Below, in pieces: positions 55,201-62,604 of a DNA stretch of 64,000 bases. The DNA lies in the NCBI RefSeq assembly GCF_015207755.1, contig NZ_JADEWH010000004.1, positions 248,001-312,000 of the forward strand. Reading direction: 5' to 3'. A program made the position numbers and the translations under genes. Under the pieces are notes generated by a model, which saw only the letters and a program-made list of their open reading frames with translations, made no database searches and was not told the origin of the DNA. How positions within the stretch are numbered: the stretch's first letter is position 1; each line of letters opens with the position of its first letter. This stretch comes from Nodularia sp. LEGE 06071 (lineage in GTDB: Bacteria; Cyanobacteriota; Cyanobacteriia; Cyanobacteriales; Nostocaceae).

Positions 55201-55475
55201 ATAAACCCGCTACCTTCTTCGGGGTTAAAAGCTTCTTTGAAATCTGATAGTCGAAATAGCCTCCGTAAAACTGCTGAACTACAAAGCCGTAACTGTTGCT
55301 TTTGACTATCGAAATCAAACGCCTGCTTGTAGACAGGATCTAAGCTAGTTATATTTGTTCTATTTTCTTTAGTGGGAATAGATTTAGCTAGTAATTCTAC
55401 CAGCGTTGCTAGGTCAATAGAAGGTTTAGGTGAGCTTGCCTGAATTTTGGCACTACCAATTTGATCTGACGACAT
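52287..55475 (-). CDS. Very large protein of unknown function, system candidate gene 2
   Basis: 1062 residues; ATG 55475 is preceded by AAAGGA. No family recognised. The first 300 residues are helical with charged segments (LDWDEDDIEAAIDSLRAERDR, residues 225-245). The middle (about 400-620) is mixed. One hydrophobic helix is at about 652-670. The C-terminal third (about 767-1062) is the most structured: IGLISYATRPCNE (768-780), YLFLTQSYTATAVV (791-804), GCEHIILLSHAYRGRR (845-860), LNIYTMLRDVFP (887-898), CVYFLVSDQ (958-966) and the end GKVYLSYPALLTHISQVL (1041-1058). Three strands, helix, strand, helix, strand suggest an RNase H/PIWI-like fold, but catalytic residues are not assignable. It is the first gene of the pair with the helicase. 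Confidence 0.7.
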   Translation of the reverse strand: MSSDQIGSAKIQASSPKPSIDLATLVELLAKSIPTKENRTNITSLDPVYKQAFDFDSQKQQLRLCSSAVLRRLFRLSDFKEAFNPEEGSGFIQDLELSGFGTKSLVGGNLTEKSTVRLSAAVDKLIAAIDQELEAALPQENSLSTLLLDQPIKQLQQLAKNTGAYFQHKPQTANLVPIAFPDAEAKINIKNKSVAKVILAREQIDADDYFERMCSAVRDYVQNQLDWDEDDIEAAIDSLRAERDRTDSQLTRFLNFLDDEALARVRQTITLRIMEAIAQYSPTNSQPKHQLLAEYVHRVSNLLTSATEVGYSVDLTDGFGVGAEFDLSEYLNKATFYYCLPVWAEWETQIFEEKTRNQQGTSYGVVREVSYRFRINGNNPEQQKSAFLARLDKIEEELKTDDKTVAQNPWRVCRRLAELIFLRIVIPLKDEEGISAEALPNFVEKIITEMKTSSKTDIQQVIADLRKRESSMQTIASSLIDVLKTKGEKVISQVQKQSSQQFICVKRSIIEWSRLEGAESGVRDLLKSSPQTSRENVEWFKHIEICNTPETPGLLFSVHVTTDISEHDLVTKGDSYPIQAQRLLTQKLLQIIWVPRSFSFNKEEKQWKYELSPNAGHVGEWTLPAAVIIDYDAELLNRNKQKRDEKNKQYHAAAVAAFTVLVYCCLWRIIDKLNQSRKSDFTTLMLRLQEQGKTTDETSGDNYVYAAAQTLEAILAEDTNIRMQGVILDNLAKQNKSTKFIKGNIFNALLSAFPLAISTPVPPEVPKIGLISYATRPCNEAVDLNPEEKGYLFLTQSYTATAVVNPVSGYELKAERIQSDIVDSPEQLKKQRLVQEEIRYLKNQGCEHIILLSHAYRGRRFNRTADYNSALTPKEFLEDVFQTFPDLNIYTMLRDVFPATRLQNRAKGEAAFEILHAADHTNFLHSVETVRVRDVIPVYTFATLFAVQEQERPQSGFCVYFLVSDQRVSDITWTERARQHLVNAEQNSPVNPCLIAVLRGLHFIEAERGQLIPVLDPFRWISPNTVEAAGEVEVLHNRRKGKVYLSYPALLTHISQVLHRRK

Positions 55476-55915
55476 ATTTACTTTATCCTTTACACCAGCC
55501 TGTTGACTGCTTCACTTGCTTCAACGATCAAGTTGGCACAAATGGAACCTTTCCATTAAATAACTTAAGTATAAGTAATTTGTCAAGTTATGGCAGCCCC
55601 AGGTATAGTCAGCTACAAAAATATCTGTGTTAATTACAACAATTTTCAATAAATTAGACCACCATCTAGAGACATTGCATACAACACTCTCCGAGGGGTT
55701 AAATTCCTTTGTGTATTTCATTTACCTGAAAATAGCTGTAATTGTGTAGCTCATCAAGCTGGTAATTGCCATAAACTAAATTCATCAACGTTTTGTGACA
55801 TTTTTACTTTGATCCCTACTGTGAAAGTTACCTATTGTCTAAAAATTTATCTGGAATTGTTGCACAATCAAATGTTGTATATATCATCAAGATAAAGCCT
55901 GTTGGAGGGCTACTT
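55476..55915. other. Intergenic region upstream of the large-gene pair
   Basis: Divergent promoters expected, leftward for the large gene and rightward for the secreted protein. AT-rich; no repeats or ORFs supported. GGAGGG lies at 55904-55909 as the ribosome binding site of the next gene. Confidence 0.5.
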
Positions 55916-56407
55916 ATGGAATACCGTCGCCCCCGGCATCATTTTCGAGGTAGCTGGATGGTAGCGATTATTGCCGCCATTACAGCTACACCAGCAATAG
56001 CAGAAACATCACATTTTGGTAAATTCAGTCTATCACCGGGTTTTGAACCAGCAGAAGGAACAGTTACTGGTCACACAGGTGGTTCTTACTCCCTGTCCGA
56101 GATTAGCAGACGCGATCGCCATAGAAATCCCTGCGTCGGTTTTGCTGACCCCCAACCAGATCACATTCTGACCTTGGAAGAAGACTTTGATCAGCTGAAC
56201 ATACAAGTCAACAGTGGCGAGTATGACACCACCTTACTCATCCAAGGCCCAGACGACAAAACAATTCACTGCGGCGATGACACTGGGACAAACAAAGATG
56301 CCAGCATTGAAGACAAAGACTTTAAAAGTGGTACTTATCGGATTTGGGTAGGTACTTTTAATCCTGGCTTGAGGCGTAACTATACTCTGACGGTGCAGCA
56401 GAAATAA
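55916..56407 (+). CDS. Secreted protein with PPC-like beta domain
   Basis: 163 residues from ATG 55916, chosen because GGAGGG sits six bases before it; the frame is open further upstream. A basic N terminus and hydrophobic helix ending at about residue 36 (ATPAIAETS) form a signal peptide. The mature part contains a beta-sandwich-like region: VGFADPQPDHILTLEEDFDQLNIQV, TLLIQGPDDKTIHCGDDTG and YRIWVGTFNPG, similar to bacterial pre-peptidase C-terminal domains. It is likely a periplasmic or secreted adhesin-like domain, function unknown. Confidence 0.75.
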   Translation: MEYRRPRHHFRGSWMVAIIAAITATPAIAETSHFGKFSLSPGFEPAEGTVTGHTGGSYSLSEISRRDRHRNPCVGFADPQPDHILTLEEDFDQLNIQVNSGEYDTTLLIQGPDDKTIHCGDDTGTNKDASIEDKDFKSGTYRIWVGTFNPGLRRNYTLTVQQK

Positions 56408-56587
56408 CTCCCCAATCGCCAGAAAACAAGAACGGGAAAAAGGGATAAAAATTTTGCTCCGAGTCCAATTCCCCCCTGCACCCTGCCCCCTGCACCTCTG
56501 CCTCTTCCTACTCCCCAACTTTCAGCGTTGACCCAGGAACGATATTATGAGATAGTAGCTCGTTTTGCTTTCCGAGGGTCCTATCTC

Positions 56588-57352
56588 GTGCTATCTAGAC
56601 TACGTGCTGATTTTCGCATCATATTTGAACGTGACCCCGCTGCCCGTAACTGGTTAGAGGTCTTGTTTTGTTACCCAGGTTTGCAAGCCCTGCTATTCCA
56701 TCGGCTGGCTCACTGGCTGCATCATCTTGGACTCCCATTTTTTCCCCGCTTGATTTCTCACACAGCTAGATTTTTGACGGGAATCGAAATCCATCCAGGC
56801 GCAACAATTGGGCAGGGTGTGTTTATTGACCACGGTATGGGCGTGGTAATTGGTGAAACGGCGATAGTGGGTGATTATACCCTGATTTATCAAGGTGTCA
56901 CCCTTGGCGGAACTGGTAAACAAACCGGCAAGCGCCATCCCACAGTCGGGGAAAATGTCGTAGTTGGAGCCGGTGCAAAGGTGCTGGGCAATATTCAAAT
57001 TGGCAATAATGTCCGCATTGGCGCTGGATCAGTTGTTCTCCGGGATGTGCCGACTGATTGCACAGTGGTAGGCGTACCCGGTCGAATTGTCTATCGTTCT
57101 GGTGCGCGAGTTGCTCCCCTAGAACACAACAACTTGCCAGATTCAGAAGCTGAAGTCATTCGTGCCTTAGTTGATCGAATTGAATCCTTGGAACAACAAA
57201 TCCAAAATCTCCAAAACAATCAATCGTCTGGGAAAACTCATGTTTTGGCCGTTTCTGTAGTTTCTCCCGAAAGTGATTTGTTAAAAGATGCTCCCTTGTG
57301 TAGCCTCAGAGATAAAGCCATTCAGCAATTTCTCGATGGTGCAGGGATTTAA
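56588..57352 (+). CDS. cysE: Serine O-acetyltransferase
   Basis: 254 residues from GTG 56588, giving the usual [21 protein letters not shown] start; a TTG at 56528 is an alternative. The left-handed beta-helix (hexapeptide repeats) covers [32 protein letters not shown] to [25 protein letters not shown]. The catalytic His/Asp pair lies in FIDHGMGVV and the acetyl-CoA site in the GLGGTGKQ-like segment. It makes O-acetylserine for cysteine synthesis. The C-terminal 60 residues form a helical tail that may bind cysteine synthase. Confidence 0.93.
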   Translation: MLSRLRADFRIIFERDPAARNWLEVLFCYPGLQALLFHRLAHWLHHLGLPFFPRLISHTARFLTGIEIHPGATIGQGVFIDHGMGVVIGETAIVGDYTLIYQGVTLGGTGKQTGKRHPTVGENVVVGAGAKVLGNIQIGNNVRIGAGSVVLRDVPTDCTVVGVPGRIVYRSGARVAPLEHNNLPDSEAEVIRALVDRIESLEQQIQNLQNNQSSGKTHVLAVSVVSPESDLLKDAPLCSLRDKAIQQFLDGAGI

Positions 57353-57420
57353 AGAGGCAGGGGCAGGGGGAGAAGAGGCAGGGGGGCAGGGAGCAGGGAG
57401 CAGGGGAGAATAAACTTCCC

Positions 57421-57462
57421 AATGAACAATGACTAATGACCAATGACCAATGACCAATGATT
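57421..57462. repeat. STRR: six heptamers of AATGACC type
   Basis: Units AATGAAC, AATGACT, AATGACC (x3), AATGATT. Related in sequence to the ATGACTA tract before proB. The tract abuts the stop codon of the next, convergent gene, and follows a G-rich spacer. Confidence 0.75.
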
Positions 57463-58039
57463 AAGGATTAATTTCCGCGCTAGACCATTCTTGCTGCTCA
57501 TTGCGGTAGTAGATTCGGCGATTTTGTGGTTCACCCCGCAATTCTAAATGGTCTACCTGTAAAGGTTCGAGTAGTAGTAGACAAAAATTTGGCACTGGCT
57601 GGGCGGGATTAGGTGGTGATGGCTCAAAGGCTTCTGGCTCATCTACTCTGGGTTTACCAGGATGAGGCCAAGCAAATTGTAACCGCGCTGCATCACTTAA
57701 TTCTTGCCAAATTTTGATTCGCGCTGGTTGGAGGAGAGGGTGAGAATCATCTATTAAACTTAAGCAACCAGAAAGCCGAAATTGTTCTCGCGTGTTGGGG
57801 AAATACCAACAAATTTCTGCCCAAGGTTGTTTTTGTATTTGGTCAACTTTATCACTACGGGCATCAGTAATAAATTTTAACTGGTTGCTATCTTCCAGAA
57901 AACCCCGAAAAACAACGGTACGATTAGCAGGGCGATTATTTTCCCCCACTGTTGCTAGTTGTAGGTAACGGGCGTAAACAAGGCTACGATTACGATGCAG
58001 CGCACGAGCGATCGCGCTTCGCCAAGGAGCAATGGACAT
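57461..58039 (-). CDS. Alr4036-type FMN-binding pyridoxamine-phosphate-oxidase-like protein
   Basis: 192 residues. Split-barrel fold: SLVYARYLQLATVGENNRPANRTVVFRGF, ITDARSDKVDQIQKQPWAEICWYFPNTREQFRLSG. These match the Alr4036/Npun-type flavin-binding family (PNPOx-like). No catalytic residues beyond the FMN pocket are known. It likely binds FMN and acts in redox or vitamin B6 metabolism; substrate uncertain. It lies 13 bp after the helicase gene. Confidence 0.85.
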   Translation of the reverse strand: MSIAPWRSAIARALHRNRSLVYARYLQLATVGENNRPANRTVVFRGFLEDSNQLKFITDARSDKVDQIQKQPWAEICWYFPNTREQFRLSGCLSLIDDSHPLLQPARIKIWQELSDAARLQFAWPHPGKPRVDEPEAFEPSPPNPAQPVPNFCLLLLEPLQVDHLELRGEPQNRRIYYRNEQQEWSSAEINP

Positions 58040-58051
58040 TATTCTAATTAC

Positions 58052-60214
58052 CTACCACAGTAAAATTTGTTTTTTAACTTCTATAATATCTAAGTAATCT
58101 TCCGTAAACGCTTTTCTTAACAGGGAATGGGGGATAAATTGATCATATTTTTGCAATTCTGGAGCTTCTGCGGAACTGACTAAATGTTCTGCGGTAATTC
58201 TTTGTTCACACAATGAAACAAGTTCTGTTTGCAGAAGTTTAAATTTATCTTTACCTAATTTGATTGTTAAATAATAGGGATTCACCCCACCAATACTGTT
58301 AATTTCTAATGATTCTCGACAAAAGGAATTAAGCAACCTTTCCAAAGTCCGGTAAGCCACTGTACCCATCCAAGGAAAGATACAACATTTGCCTTTTTCC
58401 AATTGTAAAATATTTTGTTTATCTAATCCAGCATTTCGGATGATTTGCCGAACTAATTTTAAACGTTCTTGAGCATTCTTTTGTAAATAACTATATTCTA
58501 AATCTTCTAGTAATACTTGCCGCATTCTTTGCAAAACTCTGGTGTGAATACTACCACTACCACCACGCCAATAAATAGTAGCTTTACCTGCTACTTGCTT
58601 CACTAAAATTACCTTTTTTTTAAAGTCAACTTCTAAAACTTCCCAAGTTCTACCTGCTAAGGCGAATTGATTACCCACAGGGGTTGGTATGGCAATACTG
58701 CCAATTTCCGTTGTTCCTTGCTTGACCGCATATTCTTGAATATCAGCAAAAACAGCATAAAACTGAAATTTCCCGACTATCTTTTCTCCTGCTAAACCAA
58801 TAATTAATTTACCTTGTTCTGTTTTATGAATGTGGTCTATATCAATTAAATAGTGTAATAATGACTTAAAATCTGCTGAAGAAATAGCCGCAAAGGGTGA
58901 TAAATTTAAAATTTGTTTAGCTAAAGCCGCAGGTGTAATTTCTCCTGTTGCTGCTAAAATGCTCATTGTCTGATGATATAGCAAACTCAAAGGATATTTA
59001 ATCGGTTCTATCGGTTCAATCCAACGTTCTTCTAAATAAAGTTGAATAATGGCAATACATTGTAAAAGTTGCCAAGGAATTTGTTCGGGTAAAGGTGCTT
59101 CAGATAATGGTTGATTTTCCCCACAAATCAAGCGCATATCAGCAGCTTCACCTCTCCGACCACTGCGTCCTAAACGTTGTAAAAAACTAGCAACAGACAA
59201 AGGTGATTCTAACTGAATGACTCGCTCTAAATGACCAATATCTATGCCTAATTCTAAAGTGAGAGTAGCCGCAGTCACCGCCGGATTGTCAGGTTCGCGT
59301 ATGGCATTTTCCGCAGCTTGGCGTAAGCTAGCAGATATACTGCCATGATGTACGTGATAGATGTCTGGTAATGCTTGTGCTTTAGCAATTCGGCGTAAGG
59401 ATGCAATTACTGATTCAGTTTGCGTGCGATTGTTCGCGAAAATTAAGCATTTACGAGATTTGCTGAGGTTAAAAATATATTTCTCGTAAGCTGTGGCTTC
59501 TGATTCATCGATTTCACTCTCAAGATAAAAGTGTTCTACAGCCAGTTTAATTTGGCGTTTTTCTGCGGTGATATCCGGAGTAATTACTGACTTGTCAGTT
59601 CCAGAACGTAACCACTCTTCAGCCATTGCATAATTACCCAGGGTGGCTGATAAACCAATGCGACGGGGTTGGGTTTTTGTCAAATTGGCTAAACGCTGTA
59701 ATTGACAAATAATTTGACAACCACGTTCAGAACCCATAAAGGAATGGATTTCATCAATGATCACAAATCGTAAATCACCAAATAAGCGCATCAAATCATT
59801 ATTCTTGTTAATTAACAAGCTTTCTAAAGATTCTGGCGTAATTTGCAGAATACCTTGGGGATTCTTGATCAGTTTATTTTTACGACTTTGTGCTACATCA
59901 CCATGCCAGTGCCACACGGGTATATCTGCTGTTTTCAGCAAGTCGTTGAGGCGTTCAAATTGGTCATTAATTAAAGCTTTGATCGGTCCAATATATAATA
60001 CACCGATAGTATTGGCTGGTTTTTCATGTAAGAGCGTCAAAACTGGTAAAAATGCAGCTTCTGTTTTTCCCGCCGCAGTTGCAGCCGCAATTAACAAATG
60101 AGCATCAGTGTTAAATATAACGTCACTAGCTGCTAATTGTACTGGTCGTAATTCAGTCCAGTTGTGATGGTAGATGTATTCTTGGATGAAGGGTGCAAGT
60201 TTGGAAAAAGTCAT
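58052..60214 (-). CDS. DEAD/DEAH-box helicase, Lhr-like
   Basis: 720 residues. Motifs: Q/I LRPVQLAASDVI, Walker A AAATAAGKTEAAFLPV, Ib ITPESLESLL, II VIIDEIHSFM (DEIH), III GLSATLGNYAM, IV LIFANNRTQTESV, V TLTLELGIDIGHLE, VI SFLQRLGRSGRRGE. The C-terminal 250 residues include a winged-helix/beta domain typical of Lhr-type helicases (ATP-dependent 3'-5' DNA/RNA helicase). The full SF2 set makes activity likely. Possibly in one transcript with the flavin protein. Confidence 0.93.
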   Translation of the reverse strand: MTFSKLAPFIQEYIYHHNWTELRPVQLAASDVIFNTDAHLLIAAATAAGKTEAAFLPVLTLLHEKPANTIGVLYIGPIKALINDQFERLNDLLKTADIPVWHWHGDVAQSRKNKLIKNPQGILQITPESLESLLINKNNDLMRLFGDLRFVIIDEIHSFMGSERGCQIICQLQRLANLTKTQPRRIGLSATLGNYAMAEEWLRSGTDKSVITPDITAEKRQIKLAVEHFYLESEIDESEATAYEKYIFNLSKSRKCLIFANNRTQTESVIASLRRIAKAQALPDIYHVHHGSISASLRQAAENAIREPDNPAVTAATLTLELGIDIGHLERVIQLESPLSVASFLQRLGRSGRRGEAADMRLICGENQPLSEAPLPEQIPWQLLQCIAIIQLYLEERWIEPIEPIKYPLSLLYHQTMSILAATGEITPAALAKQILNLSPFAAISSADFKSLLHYLIDIDHIHKTEQGKLIIGLAGEKIVGKFQFYAVFADIQEYAVKQGTTEIGSIAIPTPVGNQFALAGRTWEVLEVDFKKKVILVKQVAGKATIYWRGGSGSIHTRVLQRMRQVLLEDLEYSYLQKNAQERLKLVRQIIRNAGLDKQNILQLEKGKCCIFPWMGTVAYRTLERLLNSFCRESLEINSIGGVNPYYLTIKLGKDKFKLLQTELVSLCEQRITAEHLVSSAEAPELQKYDQFIPHSLLRKAFTEDYLDIIEVKKQILLW

Positions 60215-60258
60215 TAGTCATTAAATTTACATAAAAACACTCTCAAACTCTTATTTCT

Positions 60259-60302
60259 CTGTGTCCTCTGCGGTATGCGCTACGCGCACGCTCCGCGAAC
60301 GT
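60259..60302. repeat. Dispersed palindromic repeat, copy 2
   Basis: TCTGTGTCCTCTGCGGTATG followed by GCGCTACGCGCACGCTCCGC; close to 51915-51966, with one change in the palindrome. Confidence 0.55.
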
Positions 60303-60309
60303 ATACTCA

Positions 60310-61524
60310 TCAGTTCAAAAATTTTTCTACACTGCGAACAAACATTTCCACACCCATTGCTAAGGCGGTTTCATCAAAATCAAATCGGGGATGATGATGG
60401 GGATAGGCTAAATCTTTCTCAGGATTGGCAGATCCCAAAAAGAAATAACAACCAGGAACTTCTTGTAAGAAGAATGACATATCCTCACCTCCCATAGTTT
60501 GGCATTCTGGGACAATACCCATAGGAGTTTCGATGACTTCTTCTGCTACTGATCTCACTAATTCCGCTATACGCGCATCATTTATGACTGGTGGATAAAG
60601 ACTCCAGTATTCTAAGTCATATTTTGCACCATGACTTTGACAAACTCCGGCGATAATTTGCTCAACTCGCTGGTTAAAAAATCCTTTGAAATTAGGGTTA
60701 AAATACCTGATAGTCCCACTCATACGGGCTTTATCAGCAATGATATTCAGCTTCGTTCCGGCGTGAAGTTCGCCGACGGTTACCACGGCTGAATCAATGG
60801 GGTTAACGTTACGCGCCACAATGGTTTGTAGGGCATTGACAATTTGGGCGGCAACGACGATAGAATCAATGGTTTGATGCGGCATAGCACCATGTCCACC
60901 TTTACCCAAAATGGTGCAGTTAAAGCATTCTACAGATGCCATTAACGCCCCAGCCCGGACACCGACTGTTCCTAATGGCAAATTATTCCATAGATGTAAC
61001 CCGATAATTGCATCCACATCGGGGTTTTTTAGTACCCCAGATGCAATCATGGGTTGTGCGCCGCCTGGCCCTTCTTCTGCTGGCTGAAAGATCATTTTCA
61101 CCGTACCACTAAAGTTGTGCCGATGCTTGTGAAGATAGTAAGCTGTACCAAGTGCGATCGCAGTATGTCCATCATGTCCACAAGCGTGCATCACTCCATC
61201 ATGTTGTGATTTATAAGGAACCTGATTCAGTTCTTGAATTGGCAAAGCATCCATATCAGCCCGAATCGCCAACACTTTTTCCGAACCGGGTTTATTTCCC
61301 TTGATAATAGCCACAATACCAGTTTGAGCTATACCAGTTTCATGTTCAATTCCCCATGCTTGCAACTGGCTAGAGACTAACTCAGCCGTGAGTTTTTCTT
61401 TAAACCCCAACTCTGGTTTTTGATGCAGTCGCCGCCGCCACTCTACCAATCGCGGTTGTAACGAGCGAATTTCCAGACGAACGCGAGATAAATCGACAGA
61501 AGAGTTGGGAAAAGTGGAAACCAT
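60310..61524 (-). CDS. M20-family amidohydrolase
   Basis: 404 residues from ATG 61524 (an in-frame TTG lies two codons up). Zinc-peptidase motifs of the M20D group: AIRADMDALPIQE, MHACGHDGHTAIALG (metal-binding Cys/His), EEGPGGAQPM (catalytic Glu), and HHHPRFDFDETAL at the end. Members cleave N-acyl amino acids or indole-acetyl conjugates. Cytoplasmic, metal-dependent. No partner genes nearby. Confidence 0.93.
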   Translation of the reverse strand: MVSTFPNSSVDLSRVRLEIRSLQPRLVEWRRRLHQKPELGFKEKLTAELVSSQLQAWGIEHETGIAQTGIVAIIKGNKPGSEKVLAIRADMDALPIQELNQVPYKSQHDGVMHACGHDGHTAIALGTAYYLHKHRHNFSGTVKMIFQPAEEGPGGAQPMIASGVLKNPDVDAIIGLHLWNNLPLGTVGVRAGALMASVECFNCTILGKGGHGAMPHQTIDSIVVAAQIVNALQTIVARNVNPIDSAVVTVGELHAGTKLNIIADKARMSGTIRYFNPNFKGFFNQRVEQIIAGVCQSHGAKYDLEYWSLYPPVINDARIAELVRSVAEEVIETPMGIVPECQTMGGEDMSFFLQEVPGCYFFLGSANPEKDLAYPHHHPRFDFDETALAMGVEMFVRSVEKFLN

Positions 61525-61870
61525 GATCAAAACAAGCTCGTTTCAGTAACAGCTAACTGAGGATATTTTCCAAGTTTAATCGTTCTCAAAGAGTTCAGCG
61601 TGGATATTTCATGCCTGTTTTTTGAGGAATGCGGATTTAATCCAATACACTAACCTCACCCCCAACCCCTCTCCTTAGCAAGGCTAGCGTGTACACACAA
61701 GTGATCGAATCGCCCCCTAACCCCCAATTATGGAGGAACAAGAATTTTCAAAGTCCCCCAAACTTGGGGGATTTAGGGGGCAGAACAGGCTCAAACGCAG
61801 ACAGATAAGACTTGTGTGTACGCCGTAGCCTTGCTAAGGAGAGGGGAGACTTTGCGAGTCAAAGGCTATA
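61525..61870. other. Intergenic region with MITE copy D
   Basis: Contains the MITE at 61683-61829 and a CACCCCCAACCCCTCTCC scrap at about 61659. The rest is a short AT-rich spacer. Confidence 0.6.
61683..61829. mobile_element. MITE, family R1, copy D (inverted orientation)
   Basis: 147 bp; begins GCTAGCGTGTACACACAAGT and ends ACTTGTGTGTACGCCGTAGC. Here the flanks are not a direct repeat but an inverted one: CTTAGCAAG before and CTTGCTAAG after, reverse complements of each other, so the palindrome continues into the flanks. Confidence 0.8.
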
Positions 61871-62545
61871 TTAGCTTAATCTTTCCCAATCCAGATTTGA
61901 TGCGACTTGCGCGAGTTTATCCAAATCTTCCACATTATCCAAATAAGGCAAACAACCTAAAACTGGCGTATGAGTCAGCGATTGAATCAAATCCGATGGT
62001 GTCCAGTCGGCGATTTCCGCATCTGTCCGGGGTTGTACACAATTCAGCACAATACCTTTGAGATTCACCTTTGATTGCCTAGCCAATGCCACATTTGCCA
62101 CGGCTTGAGCGATCGCACCTAATCTGACTGGTACTACCAATACCGTAGGTAAACGCCAGTCTCCCGCCAAATCAGCCACTGTCAACTCATCAGTGATCGG
62201 TGAACCTAAACCACCCAAGGCTTCTACCAACAAGAAGTCACGCTGCGATCGCAACTTAGAAAAAGCTTGCCACACCACAGCTAAATCCACGCTACGATTT
62301 TCCTTAGCGGCGGCGATGGGAGGGGCTAGGGGTGCATCAAAATACAAAGGTGTAATTTCCTCAGCCGATTGCTCTAAAGAAAATAACTTTTGATATAATT
62401 CGCGATCGCCTATCCCCGATTGAATTGGTTTCATAATTCCCCAGCTACGCTGCGGATAATATTTTTGCCAATAGGCTGCCAAGGCTGTTGTTAAAACAGT
62501 TTTTCCAGCCTCCGTATCAGTACCAGTAATCAGTAATGTGTTCAA
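61871..62545 (-). CDS. bioD: Dethiobiotin synthetase
   Basis: 224 residues; the start is TTG at 62545 (another TTG is one codon upstream, 62548). P-loop: LLITGTDTEAGKTVL (about 4-18) with the conserved Thr/Glu positions of BioD, then GIMKPIQSG, DAPLAPPIAAAKENR and EALGGLGSPI. It makes the ureido ring of dethiobiotin from diaminononanoate, CO2 and ATP in biotin synthesis. No other bio genes are adjacent. Confidence 0.9.
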   Translation of the reverse strand: MNTLLITGTDTEAGKTVLTTALAAYWQKYYPQRSWGIMKPIQSGIGDRELYQKLFSLEQSAEEITPLYFDAPLAPPIAAAKENRSVDLAVVWQAFSKLRSQRDFLLVEALGGLGSPITDELTVADLAGDWRLPTVLVVPVRLGAIAQAVANVALARQSKVNLKGIVLNCVQPRTDAEIADWTPSDLIQSLTHTPVLGCLPYLDNVEDLDKLAQVASNLDWERLS

Positions 62546-62604
62546 CAATCTATTCGGTGATTACTTTTTAAGTATACATATCAATTGTAATACATCCTAG
62601 ACAC

